A stretch of 64,000 bases of DNA from an uncultured Actinomycetes bacterium (GCA_903860915.1 CAIOSJ010000021.1:210737-274736); one strand, 5' to 3'. Positions 10,190-18,737 are shown, numbered from the stretch's first letter. Numbers and translations are program-made. Notes: generated by a model from the letters alone, not told the origin.

Positions 10190-10723
10190 CTATTTCTGTC
10201 CGCTGCGCTCTTCAAATTTCACTACGGGATCCAAAGGTTGAAAAGCTTCGCGAAAATGTGCCTGGGCGCGCGAGACCCTCACCGCCACCGATGTTTCGGG
10301 CATCATCACAATGGCCGCTATCTCGGCGTTGCTACAACCATCCCAAACCTTGAGCAAGAGCACTTCACGATCGACTGCGCTCAGTGACGCCAGCGCGATA
10401 GTCACGGCTTCGTCGGCGAGGACGATGTCCTCGGCCGAGGGTGACAAAGCGGACGGTGAGAGAGTTTTTTCCATTGCGCGGCGGCGATACCACGAGCGCT
10501 TTGCGTTACGCAAAACATTGCGAGCCACACCGATCATCCACGCTCGTTCGGCGTCCACCGGCACGTCATCAATTCGACGCCAAATAACAATCAAGGTCTC
10601 TTCGACGATGTCGTCAAGATCACTAGTACTGAGCGGGTGCATACGTCGCTGGAGGTACGAGGAAAGCGCCCCAACGTTCTCCGTGGCGAGGCGACGGAGT
10701 TTGTTTTCTTGCTCTCGTTTCAT
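10190..10723 (-). CDS. ECF-type RNA polymerase sigma factor
   Basis: A 177-aa sigma-70 family protein with only regions 2 and 4. Region 2 has LDDIVEETLIVIWRRIDDV and the helix AWMIGVARNVLRNAKR. Region 4 has the HTH LSAVDREVLLLKVWDGCSNAEIAAIV followed by TSVAVRVSRAQAHFRE. It redirects polymerase to a small regulon, usually for envelope or stress signals. It is the first gene of a two-gene unit with the membrane protein downstream. No consensus autoregulatory promoter could be defined. Confidence 0.92.
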   Translation of the reverse strand: MKREQENKLRRLATENVGALSSYLQRRMHPLSTSDLDDIVEETLIVIWRRIDDVPVDAERAWMIGVARNVLRNAKRSWYRRRAMEKTLSPSALSPSAEDIVLADEAVTIALASLSAVDREVLLLKVWDGCSNAEIAAIVMMPETSVAVRVSRAQAHFREAFQPLDPVVKFEERSGQK

Positions 10724-10750
10724 TACCTAGTACCTGTCCGCTGACGCTTC

Positions 10751-10775
10751 AAACTTTCACAGGGCCTGAAAGTTT
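10751..10775. terminator. Inverted repeat, probable terminator of tRNA-Arg
   Basis: Perfect 9-bp arms, AAACTTTCA and TGAAAGTTT, enclose a 7-nt loop. It sits 18 nt past the 3' end of the leftward tRNA-Arg and 28 nt before the sigma-factor start. A T run follows only on the plus strand, so function for the leftward tRNA is likely but not certain. It could also be an operator. Confidence 0.5.
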
Positions 10776-10792
10776 TTCGCTCGTTCATTTAG

Positions 10793-10866
10793 TGCCCCCG
10801 GCAGGAGTCGAACCTGCAACCTGACGGGTAGAAACCGTCTGCTCTATCCAATTGAGCTACGGAGGC
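10793..10866 (-). tRNA. tRNA-Arg (anticodon TCT)
   Basis: Complete cloverleaf on the minus strand. The acceptor GCCTCCG pairs with CGGGGGC (one G-T pair), the anticodon stem GACGG/CCGTC encloses loop TTTCTAC (anticodon TCT), and the T-arm is GCAGG-TTCGACT-CCTGC. The discriminator is A. CCA is not encoded (the next bases are CT). It is divergent from tRNA-His. Confidence 0.96.
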
Positions 10867-10909
10867 GTACCGATATCGTACCTAGCCCTGGCTCGGACAC
10901 TTTAACTTC

Positions 10910-10938
10910 TTGGGAAAAGACCGCAACCTGTGTAATAC
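10910..10938 (+). promoter_or_regulatory. Promoter of tRNA-His
   Basis: -35 box TTGGGA (10910-10915), 17-nt spacer and -10 box TAATAC (10933-10938). It ends 12 nt before the mature tRNA 5' end, giving a short leader. Confidence 0.7.
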
Positions 10939-10950
10939 TGATAGTTCTTG

Positions 10951-11024
10951 GTGGGCATAGCTCAGCTGGTTAGAGCGCCAGGTTGTGGTCCTGGAGGTCG
11001 CGGGTTCGAACCCCGTTGCTCACC
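10951..11024 (+). tRNA. tRNA-His (anticodon GTG)
   Basis: Complete cloverleaf. The acceptor GTGGGCA pairs with TGCTCAC, the anticodon stem CCAGG/CCTGG encloses loop TTGTGGT (anticodon GTG), and the T-arm is CGGG-TTCGAAC-CCCG. The discriminator is C, as expected for tRNA-His, and the encoded bases CCC follow rather than CCA. Flanked by its own promoter and a strong terminator. Confidence 0.97.
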
Positions 11025-11030
11025 CCACCT

Positions 11031-11070
11031 ACTCCCCGAGTCGCCATAAACGACTCGGGGAGTCTTGTTT
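11031..11070 (+). terminator. Rho-independent terminator after tRNA-His
   Basis: 13-bp perfect stem (ACTCCCCGAGTCG with CGACTCGGGGAGT) and a 7-nt loop, followed by CTTGTTTGTT. It starts 7 nt after the tRNA. Confidence 0.9.
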
Positions 11071-11153
11071 GTTCCGTCGAGGCTAAAAATGCGTTAGATT
11101 TTCGCTTGTCGCGTCAAGGGACGCGACGATGTTGAGTCGTCAAAGGGGAGCTC

Positions 11154-12578
11154 GTGGCTATTGTTCGCGATTCGTTCTATATCAATGGAGAGTGGGTCAA
11201 GGCCACGTCCTCGGAAACTCTCGAAGTCACCAGTTCGGGAACCGGCGAGCTCTACGCCACCATTCCGGCTGGAACCGTCGAGGAGGCCAACGCCGCCGTT
11301 GAGGCAGCGGCAGCGGCCTTCACCTCCTGGTCGAACACCAGTCCTAAAGAGCGTGGTGAGTTCCTCACCCGTATCTCCGAGAAGCTCGGTGAGCGTGGAG
11401 ACGAAATCGCCCTCACCATCGCTAACGAAGTGGGCATGCCCCTCATGCTGGCCAAGGGTATTCAAGCCGGTCTTCCAACTATGACCTTCGCCGACAACGC
11501 CGCACGTGCGGCCGAATTCGTGTGGGAAGAGGAACTAGGTACTTCCACGTTGGTTCGCGAACCCGTCGGTGTCGTTGCTGCCATCACCCCGTGGAACTAT
11601 CCGCTGCACCAAATTGCCAACAAGGTTGCCGCATCCCTGGCTGCCGGTTGCACTGTCGTTTTGAAGCCCAGTGAGGTAGCACCGATCAACGCCTTCATCC
11701 TCGCGGACATCATTCACGAAGTTGGCTTGCCTAAAGGCGTATTCAACATGGTGACTGGCCTCGGTCCTGTCGTTGGCGAAGCCATGGTGGCCCACCCCAA
11801 GACGGACATGGTGAGCTTCACGGGCTCCACCCGCGCCGGAAAGCGAGTCATGGAAATTGCCGCTCAGATGGTCAAGCGCGTCAGTCTCGAGCTTGGTGGC
11901 AAGTCAGCCAACATCATTCTTGACGACGCCGACATCGCCAAGGCCGTCGGTGATGGCGTATTCAAGTGCTACCTGAACTCCGGTCAGACCTGTTCGGCCC
12001 TCACCCGCATGGTGGTCCCCCGCTCGCGCTTGTCGGAAGTTGAGGACCTCGCGGTCCAGACGGCTTCCATGCTGATGCCGGACGACCCGATTAGCGGTTC
12101 GAGCATGCTCGGGCCACTGATTTCTGCCGCCCAGCAGCAGCGCGTACGCGACTACATCAACAAGGGCATCAACGAAGGTGCTCGCTTGATTCTCGGTGGT
12201 GTTGAGATGCCCGAAGGCAAGGAACAGGGGTACTACGTTCAACCGACCATCTTCAGTGACGTCACCAACGATATGACCATCGCTCAGGAGGAAATCTTCG
12301 GACCAGTACTTTCCATCATTCCCTACGACACCGAAGAAGAGGCCATTGCCATTGCCAACGATTCGCTCTACGGCCTAGCCGGTGGCGTGTGGGCGGGAAC
12401 TGACGAGAAGGCTTTCGAGGTGGCTCGCAAGATCCGCACCGGACAGGTCGAAATCAACGGTGGTAACTTCAACATCCTGGCTCCCTTTGGCGGCTACAAG
12501 CAGTCCGGCATCGGCCGCGAGCTTGGCCAGTACGGTTTCGAGGAGTTCCTCGAAGTGAAGGCCATCCAGCACAACTAA
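11154..12578 (+). CDS. NAD(P)-dependent aldehyde dehydrogenase family protein
   Basis: A 474-aa aldehyde dehydrogenase that oxidises an aldehyde to the acid. The cofactor-region motif [11 protein letters not shown], the general base in [12 protein letters not shown], the catalytic Cys in [11 protein letters not shown] and the EIFGPVLSI motif are all present. It starts at GTG with AGGGGAG just upstream; a TTAGAT box near 11091-11096 is a candidate -10. It stands alone between terminators, so the substrate cannot be inferred. The gene body uses more optimised C-ending codons than its neighbours, consistent with good expression. Confidence 0.92.
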   Translation: MAIVRDSFYINGEWVKATSSETLEVTSSGTGELYATIPAGTVEEANAAVEAAAAAFTSWSNTSPKERGEFLTRISEKLGERGDEIALTIANEVGMPLMLAKGIQAGLPTMTFADNAARAAEFVWEEELGTSTLVREPVGVVAAITPWNYPLHQIANKVAASLAAGCTVVLKPSEVAPINAFILADIIHEVGLPKGVFNMVTGLGPVVGEAMVAHPKTDMVSFTGSTRAGKRVMEIAAQMVKRVSLELGGKSANIILDDADIAKAVGDGVFKCYLNSGQTCSALTRMVVPRSRLSEVEDLAVQTASMLMPDDPISGSSMLGPLISAAQQQRVRDYINKGINEGARLILGGVEMPEGKEQGYYVQPTIFSDVTNDMTIAQEEIFGPVLSIIPYDTEEEAIAIANDSLYGLAGGVWAGTDEKAFEVARKIRTGQVEINGGNFNILAPFGGYKQSGIGRELGQYGFEEFLEVKAIQHN

Positions 12579-12590
12579 GTCACTGAGCAA

Positions 12591-12625
12591 AACCCCCTTG
12601 GACCAACGGTCCAAGGGGGTTTTTT
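12591..12625 (+). terminator. Rho-independent terminator after the aldehyde dehydrogenase
   Basis: 14-bp perfect stem (AACCCCCTTGGACC with GGTCCAAGGGGGTT) with a 3-nt AAC loop, followed by a T run. It starts 13 nt after the stop codon. Confidence 0.93.
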
Positions 12626-12704
12626 GCTGTGCCAGCGCGTCGGTGTCTCGCAGCGGCGCTGGGAATGTCTCGGTCGGTATTTCTCGACGGTGTAGACTAC
12701 ATCT

Positions 12705-12777
12705 GCGCCGGTAGCTCAATTGGCAGAGCATTTGACTCTTAATCAACAGGTTCCGGGTTCAAGTCCCGGCCGGCGCA
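12705..12777 (+). tRNA. tRNA-Lys (anticodon CTT)
   Basis: The acceptor GCGCCGG pairs with CCGGCGC, the anticodon loop CTCTTAA (anticodon CTT) is closed by TTGA/TCAA, and the T-arm is CCGGG-TTCAAGT-CCCGG. Discriminator A is followed by an encoded CCA at 12778-12780. A TAGACT box at 12693-12698, six nt before the tRNA, is a good -10 candidate; the -35 is weak. A terminator follows directly. Confidence 0.96.
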
Positions 12778-12782
12778 CCAAG

Positions 12783-12817
12783 AAAAGACCCCGGCGATGT
12801 GATCGCTGGGGTCTTTT
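12783..12817 (+). terminator. Terminator after tRNA-Lys
   Basis: 16-bp stem with one G-T pair (AAAAGACCCCGGCGAT with ATCGCTGGGGTCTTTT) and a GTG loop. The A and T tracts make it usable from both strands. It starts 3 nt after the CCA. Confidence 0.92.
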
Positions 12818-12860
12818 CGCTCTCGAGCGCATTGACCCTACTGTGCTCTAAGTTGGAACA

Positions 12861-13853
12861 ATGTTTTCAGCGCTGCGCCTTCGTCTCGGCCTCCTCGCGA
12901 GTGCGGCACTCCTGGCGCTCATTCCGGCATCGCCACTGTTAGCGCAGCCCTCAGATCCAGGTCTCAATGTCCGCACAACCCCCCGTTCTCCGTTGCTCGC
13001 GCTCAACGCCGCCCTGGCCGCCGCTGTGCTCAACACAAGCATTCCCGCAAACCTGACGCCGCCGCTCGCCGCCTTCACGGTGAACGACCCTAAGAAAACT
13101 GTCTTTGGCGGAACAATCTTCGTCAATCACTGTCAGACCAATGAGACACCCGCCTTGGTGTCGACGCCAGTGGCGTGCTACTTGGGCAATCCTCGTGGGA
13201 CTCGCAACATTGTCCTCATCGGAGACTCCAATACAGGGAATTGGGCTGAGGCATTGAACGCCGGATTGACCACGAGTAACTATCGGCTCGTGGTCTACAC
13301 CTACTCTGGTTGCCCCTCACCCTTTTTGACCTACAGCTACAGCGGTTGGCGCACCTGTACGAAGTGGCACAATGCGGTCGCCCCGCTGATTGCCGCCCTG
13401 CATCCGGCAGCCCTCATCGTCGCCACCGGACCATGGAAAATCCCAGCCGATGTCAGCGCCGCGCAGTGGTCCGCGGGCTACGGCCAACTCTTTCGGGCCA
13501 CTGGTACTTCGGGACCTCAGACCAAGAGGATTTTAATTGGTACGAGTCCCAATCTCCCCGACTCCGCACCGATTTGCCTCTCGCGTCACCACAATCCCCA
13601 GATGTGTGGCCTGACCATAACGCAGAACAGTGACTACAGCCTGCTGCGGGCTCGCGACACCGCGAATGCCACGGCGGCTAACGCAGTGCTCCTAGCTTCT
13701 GCACCCTGGTTCTGCTCCGGCGCCGTATGTCCGGTCATCGTGGACTCACGGATGGTCTATGCGGATAACAACCACGTGACCTTCGTGTATAGCCACTACC
13801 TAGCCGAGGTCATTACAGCGGCGGTGCTCCACGTGCTCTTGCCCGCTAACTAA
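12861..13853 (+). CDS. Secreted stand-alone SGNH hydrolase-like protein
   Basis: A 330-aa protein with an N-terminal signal peptide (LGLLASAALLALIPASPLLA) and an SGNH domain of the kind usually fused behind OafA-type acyltransferases. Block I is LIGDSNTGNW (nucleophile Ser123), and a C-terminal YADNNHVT block supplies the Asp/His pair. Paired Cys occur in GCPSP/RTCTKW and FCSGAVCP. Acylation or deacylation of an envelope glycan is plausible, but the membrane acyltransferase half is absent. A TAAGTT box six nt before the ATG suggests a leaderless mRNA. Its stop overlaps the convergent gene by 4 nt. Confidence 0.75.
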   Translation: MFSALRLRLGLLASAALLALIPASPLLAQPSDPGLNVRTTPRSPLLALNAALAAAVLNTSIPANLTPPLAAFTVNDPKKTVFGGTIFVNHCQTNETPALVSTPVACYLGNPRGTRNIVLIGDSNTGNWAEALNAGLTTSNYRLVVYTYSGCPSPFLTYSYSGWRTCTKWHNAVAPLIAALHPAALIVATGPWKIPADVSAAQWSAGYGQLFRATGTSGPQTKRILIGTSPNLPDSAPICLSRHHNPQMCGLTITQNSDYSLLRARDTANATAANAVLLASAPWFCSGAVCPVIVDSRMVYADNNHVTFVYSHYLAEVITAAVLHVLLPAN

Positions 13854-15328
13854 TTTTTGGCGACCACCCGATTGTTCAAGGTCATCTGGTTCGTTAGGCG
13901 CCCTCGCTTGAGCATGAGGGTGTCGCGGAGGTAATTGTTGTGCAGAGTCCATGGGCGTCGCGTCGTCTGTTGCGGCAGCGAGCTCGCCGCTCGTAGAACG
14001 TAACCGGCATTCAGATCCATAAACCTTCTGACCTCGATTTTCCCCGTGGGGGCCACTGGCGTGCACTGTCGGTAACCGCGTTGTGACATCCTGGCCAGCA
14101 GTCGACAGATATAGAGGCTGGTGAGGTCCGCCTTCAGAGTCCAACTGGCGTTGGTGTATCCAAAGGTCATGGCGAAATTAGGAACGCCGCAGAGCATGAT
14201 GCCCTTATAAACAATCCCCTCAGACATATCGAAGGGCGCTCCGTCAATATTGAGAGTTATCCCCCCAAGAAACTGCATGGTGAGCCCCGTCGCCGTCACG
14301 ATGATGTCAGCCGCTATCTCACGGCCCGAGGAAACCCGTATCCCATTTTCCGTCCACGATTCAATGGTGTCGGTGACAACCTCGGCCCGCCCGTCGCTGA
14401 TAGCAGCAAAGAGGTCGCCATTGGGCACGAGGCACAACCGCTGATCCCAGGGATTGTAACTAGGCGTGAAATGAGTGGCGACGTCGTAGTCCTTTGGCAG
14501 GGCGGCAATGATGCCCTTGGTGATCGCCCGCTTGACGAGAGCGGGGCGCCGACGACTGATTTGATAACTGAGTAGTCCGAGCAGAATGTTTTTTGCTCGA
14601 ACGACGGCGTAGGCCCGTGACACCGAGAGTTTGCCTTGCAGCCACATGGCACTCGCGTCAACATCGGGTCGCGCCACGATCCACGTCGGTGAACGTTGCA
14701 ACATCACAACCTGACTCGCCGATTGGGCCAGGGTGGGCACCAGGGTGACCGCCGTCGCGCCGGAGCCAATGACGACGACACGCTTACCCGTGACGTCGAG
14801 GTCGCCCGGCCAGTGCTGGGGGTGAACCACAGTTCCCGTGAATCGTTCCTGCCCGACAAACTCTGGTCGATGCCCGACGTCGTAGCGGTAGTAGCCCGTG
14901 TTCCCCCACAGGAAATTACAGCGAACGTAATGGGTCGTGTTATCCGAGGTGTCCAAAATCTCTACGGTCCATTCGGCGGTCGCGCTCGACCACTGGGCCG
15001 ATAGCACGCGACGTTCAAAGTACATCTTCTTGTCGATACCGAATGTGGTGGCGGTCTCGCGGATGTAGCGCAGGATAGACGGCCCGTCGGCCAGTGACTT
15101 GCTCTCGAGCCACGGCGCAAAGGAGTACCCCAAGGTGTACATGTCGCTATCCGACCTGACCGCCGGGTAGCGAAAGAGGTCCCACGTGCCCCCGCTCACC
15201 GCCCGCGCCTCGACGAGCAGGAACGTGGTCGAGGGCTGCTGGCGTTGGAGGTGCACGGCGGTACCGACTCCCGAGAGTCCCGCTCCCACGATAAGAACGT
15301 CAACGTAGGCGGGTAAGGGGCCAGTCAT
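13850..15328 (-). CDS. Flavin-containing monooxygenase, Baeyer-Villiger type
   Basis: A 492-aa FAD/NADPH monooxygenase. The N-terminal FAD fold has GAGLSGVG, followed by GGTWDLFRYPAVRSDSD. The Baeyer-Villiger fingerprint appears as RFTGTVVHPQHWP, and the NADPH fold as VVIGSGATAVTL. A second signature ATGLTMQFL is near the C-terminus. It would insert oxygen into a ketone or oxidise a soft nucleophile; the substrate is unknown. Convergent with the SGNH gene with a 4-nt CTAA stop overlap. Confidence 0.9.
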   Translation of the reverse strand: MTGPLPAYVDVLIVGAGLSGVGTAVHLQRQQPSTTFLLVEARAVSGGTWDLFRYPAVRSDSDMYTLGYSFAPWLESKSLADGPSILRYIRETATTFGIDKKMYFERRVLSAQWSSATAEWTVEILDTSDNTTHYVRCNFLWGNTGYYRYDVGHRPEFVGQERFTGTVVHPQHWPGDLDVTGKRVVVIGSGATAVTLVPTLAQSASQVVMLQRSPTWIVARPDVDASAMWLQGKLSVSRAYAVVRAKNILLGLLSYQISRRRPALVKRAITKGIIAALPKDYDVATHFTPSYNPWDQRLCLVPNGDLFAAISDGRAEVVTDTIESWTENGIRVSSGREIAADIIVTATGLTMQFLGGITLNIDGAPFDMSEGIVYKGIMLCGVPNFAMTFGYTNASWTLKADLTSLYICRLLARMSQRGYRQCTPVAPTGKIEVRRFMDLNAGYVLRAASSLPQQTTRRPWTLHNNYLRDTLMLKRGRLTNQMTLNNRVVAKN

Positions 15329-15361
15329 GGGGGAAAGTCTACGGAGCGATTGCCCGCGCGG

Positions 15362-15799
15362 CTAACTCACAACTCTGGCGAGCTCGAAGAGCACGTACTG
15401 CAGCGACCGAATATCGGCCACCTCGGATTCACTCTTCACATCGAGGCTGGCACTATCAAAGACGCCCTGAGCCATCATCTCGCTACGCAGCGCAATCTGC
15501 AGCGTCGTCAGCCACGCCCACGCTTCTACGTCATTTATGAACTCCTCGTGAGCGCTGAGAAGTGCCAGTTCGGCATTCGTCGCCGTTGCCTTTTGACGTT
15601 CGAAAACCCTCAGTGGATCATCGGCATCCGCCGAAGGATTCATCGGGGCGTGCAGGTAGCTGTGCCATTCGTGCGCCGAATCCGACTCCGCCGCCGCGAC
15701 TCGGGCCATTTGTTTCACGATGAATTCTCGCCCACTCTCGGCCACGCGCACTTCGATACGTCCGTCTCGACGGCGAATAAAGAGATGTCGCGGGGCCAT
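15362..15799 (-). CDS. DUF2017 family protein next to ClpS
   Basis: A 145-aa protein starting MAPRHLFIRRRDGRIEV, matching the actinobacterial DUF2017 family found beside clpS. It is mostly helical (HEEFINDVEAWAWLTTLQIALRSEM), with no catalytic motif. The true ATG is at 15799: it shares one nt with the clpS stop (TGATG), so translation is coupled. The longer frame reading upstream to 16009 is only the shadow of clpS. A role connected with the N-degron pathway is a context inference. Confidence 0.85.
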   Translation of the reverse strand: MAPRHLFIRRRDGRIEVRVAESGREFIVKQMARVAAAESDSAHEWHSYLHAPMNPSADADDPLRVFERQKATATNAELALLSAHEEFINDVEAWAWLTTLQIALRSEMMAQGVFDSASLDVKSESEVADIRSLQYVLFELARVVS

Positions 15800-16104
15800 C
15801 AGGAATCCTGCTCGATGGTGGCCTGCAGGCCGGCCACATGCAACTGCACGCAGTACGCCTCCGCTCGATCCCGCTGTCCGGACCAGACAATCGCCCGACC
15901 CTCGTGGTGGACGGTCATCATGAGCCGCGTGGCCTTGGCGTTGGGGAAGGCGAAAATCTTTCGCAGTATTACGACAACGACCGGCATGGGCGTCACCGGG
16001 TCGTCCCACACGACCACGTTCCAGGCTTTCGCGGTGGCCGCAGCATCGCTGGAGGATGTCTGATTATCAGTGCTCGGTCGAACGAGTGGCTGCAGTTGCG
16101 GCAT
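15799..16104 (-). CDS. clpS: ATP-dependent Clp protease adaptor ClpS
   Basis: Delivers N-end-rule substrates to a ClpA/ClpC unfoldase. The 101-aa protein has a disordered N-terminal tail and the core: WNVVVWDDPVTPMPVVV (the Asn-Asp/Pro segment that shapes the N-degron pocket), the helix MMTVHHEG, and GRAIVWSGQRDRAEAYCVQL. ClpC is not in this window. It is co-translated with DUF2017. Divergent from the MpaB-like gene, with about 55 nt between starts. Confidence 0.93.
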   Translation of the reverse strand: MPQLQPLVRPSTDNQTSSSDAAATAKAWNVVVWDDPVTPMPVVVVILRKIFAFPNAKATRLMMTVHHEGRAIVWSGQRDRAEAYCVQLHVAGLQATIEQDS

Positions 16105-16124
16105 GGTTCCGATTCTCTCAGAGT

Positions 16125-16152
16125 TTCACACAACTGTCGAAACCCCTACTGT
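16125..16152 (+). promoter_or_regulatory. Promoter of the MpaB-like gene
   Basis: TTCACA (16125-16130), 16-nt spacer, TACTGT (16147-16152), then 7 nt to a GTG at 16160. The geometry predicts transcription starting on or next to the GTG, and so decides the start of the downstream gene. Confidence 0.6.
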
Positions 16153-16159
16153 TGAATTA

Positions 16160-17071
16160 GTGAAACTCTTAAGCACTGCGCGAGATCTCGGCCAACGAGA
16201 AATTACCAAAGTACTGGGTGACGCTCGCGAAGGTGCCATGGACCGAGTGCGGCAATCAATGGGTCTCACGGGTGTTCCTCCGGACCCCTGCCTCGACCCT
16301 AACGAGGCCTACCTACCCGTCGACGGCGCGGCTCGCGTTATCCACGCCGACTTAGCCTCGATGCTCATTGGCGGACTCGCCTCCCTGCTCTTGCAGATGC
16401 TGCACCCCGCTGCCATGACGGGGGTGGCCGAGCACTCCCGCTACCGCGATGATCCACTCGGTCGCTTGGCTCAGACCGCAACCTTCGTCGGGACCACAAC
16501 CTACGGCTCTCGCAGTGACGCTGAAGCCCTCATCCAACGAGTCGCCGCCGTCCACGGTGGCGTCCGAGGTTTTCTCCCCGACGGCACTTCCTATCGAGCG
16601 AGCGACCCGCACCTCCTGCGCTGGGTGCACGTCGTCGAGGTTTCCATGTTTCTTGCCGGCGTCCGAGCCTTCGGACCACAGCCCATTAGTAGCGAGTTGG
16701 CCGACGCCTACGTCGCCGAGATGAGTGTCATAGCCATCGGCCTTGGGCTGCCCGACCCCCCGATCAACGAGGGTGAGCTCCGTCAGCAACTCGAGGACTT
16801 TCGTTGCGAACTCTCACTTATCCCCGCGGGTCGAGACGCTCGTAACTTCGTTCTACGAGGAGTTAGCCAACGCCCGCTGGAGCGAGCCGCTTACACGAGT
16901 CTGGTGGCCGCTGCGGTGGGAATCCTGCCAACCTGGGCACAGCGTCAACTAGAAATTCCCGTTCTTCCACTAGCGAACGTCGTCGTCGTACGCCCTGTTG
17001 CGGCCACGGTCGCGGCTGGACTGCGTTTCGTGGTGCCGCCAGCCGTCAGTCGCTCACGTCGCCAGCGTTAG
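16160..17071 (+). CDS. Oxygenase MpaB / DUF2236 family protein
   Basis: A 303-aa helical protein of the DUF2236 (MpaB/latex-clearing-protein-like) family. Conserved pieces are VIHADLASMLIGGLASLLLQMLHP (helix with heme-pocket His), SRYRDDPLGRLAQT, and LRWVHVVEVSMFLAG. Members are heme or diiron oxygenases or are uncharacterised. The frame is open upstream to 16070, which would cross the clpS start, but the promoter geometry favours GTG 16160. Convergent overlap of 18 nt with the SDR gene. Confidence 0.8.
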   Translation: MKLLSTARDLGQREITKVLGDAREGAMDRVRQSMGLTGVPPDPCLDPNEAYLPVDGAARVIHADLASMLIGGLASLLLQMLHPAAMTGVAEHSRYRDDPLGRLAQTATFVGTTTYGSRSDAEALIQRVAAVHGGVRGFLPDGTSYRASDPHLLRWVHVVEVSMFLAGVRAFGPQPISSELADAYVAEMSVIAIGLGLPDPPINEGELRQQLEDFRCELSLIPAGRDARNFVLRGVSQRPLERAAYTSLVAAAVGILPTWAQRQLEIPVLPLANVVVVRPVAATVAAGLRFVVPPAVSRSRRQR

Positions 17072-17788
17072 GCCACCGTCTACGGCGACGACCTGGCCCG
17101 TCACGTAGCTACTTTCAGCAAGGGACAAAATCACCGACGCCACATCAGCGGGCTGGCCGCTGCGCTTCAGCGGTGCGGCGGATTGCACGAAACCACGAAT
17201 TGAGTCCCAGTCCTCGGTCCACGGCGTGTCAATTAAGCCCGGTGCCACGGCGTTGACTCGCACCGGACCAGCAATTTTGGCCATGAGAACGGTGAGGTGA
17301 TTAAGAGCTGCCTTCGACGCCGCGTAGGGAATGGACGAGCCCGTCGGGCGTAATCCCGCTATCGACGAAACATTCACAATGGAGCCGGCCCGCTCTCGTA
17401 GGGCCGGCATCGCCGCCACCGAGAGGGCGAAAGTGCCAAAAAGATTGACTTCGAATATCTCTCGCCACACTGCCAGTGTGGCGGCCTCGAGATCGTGGTG
17501 GGGAATCACTTTCGTTGTTCCGGCGTTGTTGACGAGACAATCGAGCCGGCCGCAATGTTTCAGGACTTCGCCGATCAGCCGATCAGCCTCGCCTTCACCG
17601 CCAACGCTGCTTTGCAGATAAATCGAATGAGGAAGCTCCTTGGTCAGCCGATCCCCCGCTGCCACGCTGCGAGCAGAATTGAGAACGACGGTAGCGCCGC
17701 GACGAGAAAAAAGTCGGGCCGTCGCCTCACCGATGCCCGAAGTAGAACCGGTGACCAAAACAACTCTGCCCGACCAATCCTCACTCAT
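17054..17788 (-). CDS. Short-chain dehydrogenase/reductase (SDR)
   Basis: Classical SDR of 244 aa. The NAD(P)-binding TGSTSGIG is near residue 13, the NNAG motif (VNNAGTT) near 88, catalytic Ser in VNVSSIAG and YAASK as the Tyr-Lys pair, and the C-terminal VDGGLTLAT. The ATG at 17788 overlaps the mutarotase stop (ATGA), so translation is coupled; this suggests a sugar or sugar-alcohol substrate, which remains inference. Confidence 0.9.
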   Translation of the reverse strand: MSEDWSGRVVLVTGSTSGIGEATARLFSRRGATVVLNSARSVAAGDRLTKELPHSIYLQSSVGGEGEADRLIGEVLKHCGRLDCLVNNAGTTKVIPHHDLEAATLAVWREIFEVNLFGTFALSVAAMPALRERAGSIVNVSSIAGLRPTGSSIPYAASKAALNHLTVLMAKIAGPVRVNAVAPGLIDTPWTEDWDSIRGFVQSAAPLKRSGQPADVASVILSLAESSYVTGQVVAVDGGLTLAT

Positions 17789-18696
17789 ACGCGCCGCACC
17801 CGCCACGAGGCCGCCCAACGCTGGCCGGGTTCAAGCACGATGACGTCCTTTCCACTCCGCAAGGCTTCGGGAGGGCAGGTCATCGGCTCAATCGCCACGG
17901 AGGTCCGACGACGACCCTTTTCCAACTGATCTCCGGTATAGACCTGAAGGTAGGGAAAGTTTCTGTCGACGCTCAATTCGACCGTCTGCCCATTCGCGTC
18001 CGTGACCACGGCAGTGGCCATTCCCGAGTTGTCGCGAACGAGCTCGGTGTAGGTGGTGTTAATTTCGTGGCCATTTATCGACTTAGCCACTCGAAAGTCA
18101 TGCAGCATTCCCGCGACCGGCAATATGGCCCCCGTGGGCAGCAGCCGCTCGTTGGTTTCCACAAAGGCTCCGGCGGGCACTTCAAGGGTGGCGCCTTCAA
18201 TACTGGGGGTCGTCACCGCAAGATAGGGGTGAAATCCGAGTCCGAAAGGAATCGGCACTTCGTCCCGATTGGTCACCGTGGTGGTCGTCGTGAGTCCGAG
18301 TGCCCCGAGGTGGTAGGCCACCTCTATAGAAATCAGAAAGGGGTACGCCGGAGACGGGTGGAGTAGCAGGGATAAGACGCAGCGATTCTGGTTGAACGCG
18401 TCCACGTGAAAGGCTCGCCAGCGCACCACGCCGTGATTAGCCGTCATGGTCGCCGGTTCATCCAGCGCGGGCCGAGCGCGGCGCTCCGAGAACTCCCAAA
18501 TATCCCCACTCATACGGTTGGGCCAAGGAAAAAGAACTTGACCCCGACCACCGGTTGACCGCTCATCAGCCACGAAACCTTCAAGAACTGCCACACCACC
18601 CTGCACGTAGGTGCGCAGAGTCGCTCCCACTTCGCCGATCACGGCTCGCTGGTCGCCGTGGGCAATGGCAATCTGTTCTCCCGTGGGAAGTGTCAT
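17785..18696 (-). CDS. Aldose 1-epimerase (mutarotase) family protein
   Basis: A 303-aa galactose-mutarotase-like beta-sandwich protein. Visible motifs are LFPWPNRM, the NHGVVRW segment with the catalytic-type His, PFGLGFHPYLAV with a second His, and FPYLQVYTGD and VAIEPMTCPPEAL with the general-base Glu. These fit the bacterial family of GalM/YeaD-like epimerases. It leads the mutarotase-SDR pair. A TAGGGT box at 18715-18720 (minus strand) and GGAG before the ATG are candidate signals. Confidence 0.85.
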   Translation of the reverse strand: MTLPTGEQIAIAHGDQRAVIGEVGATLRTYVQGGVAVLEGFVADERSTGGRGQVLFPWPNRMSGDIWEFSERRARPALDEPATMTANHGVVRWRAFHVDAFNQNRCVLSLLLHPSPAYPFLISIEVAYHLGALGLTTTTTVTNRDEVPIPFGLGFHPYLAVTTPSIEGATLEVPAGAFVETNERLLPTGAILPVAGMLHDFRVAKSINGHEINTTYTELVRDNSGMATAVVTDANGQTVELSVDRNFPYLQVYTGDQLEKGRRRTSVAIEPMTCPPEALRSGKDVIVLEPGQRWAASWRVRRV

Positions 18697-18737
18697 GCTG
18701 TTCTCCGAACGTTCACCCTAGTTTTACCTAAGTCCCC

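Noticed and set aside
15362..16009. 215-codon reading of the DUF2017 frame
   Set aside because: The first 70 codons lie in another frame of clpS and do not resemble the family; the ATG at 15799 is coupled to clpS.
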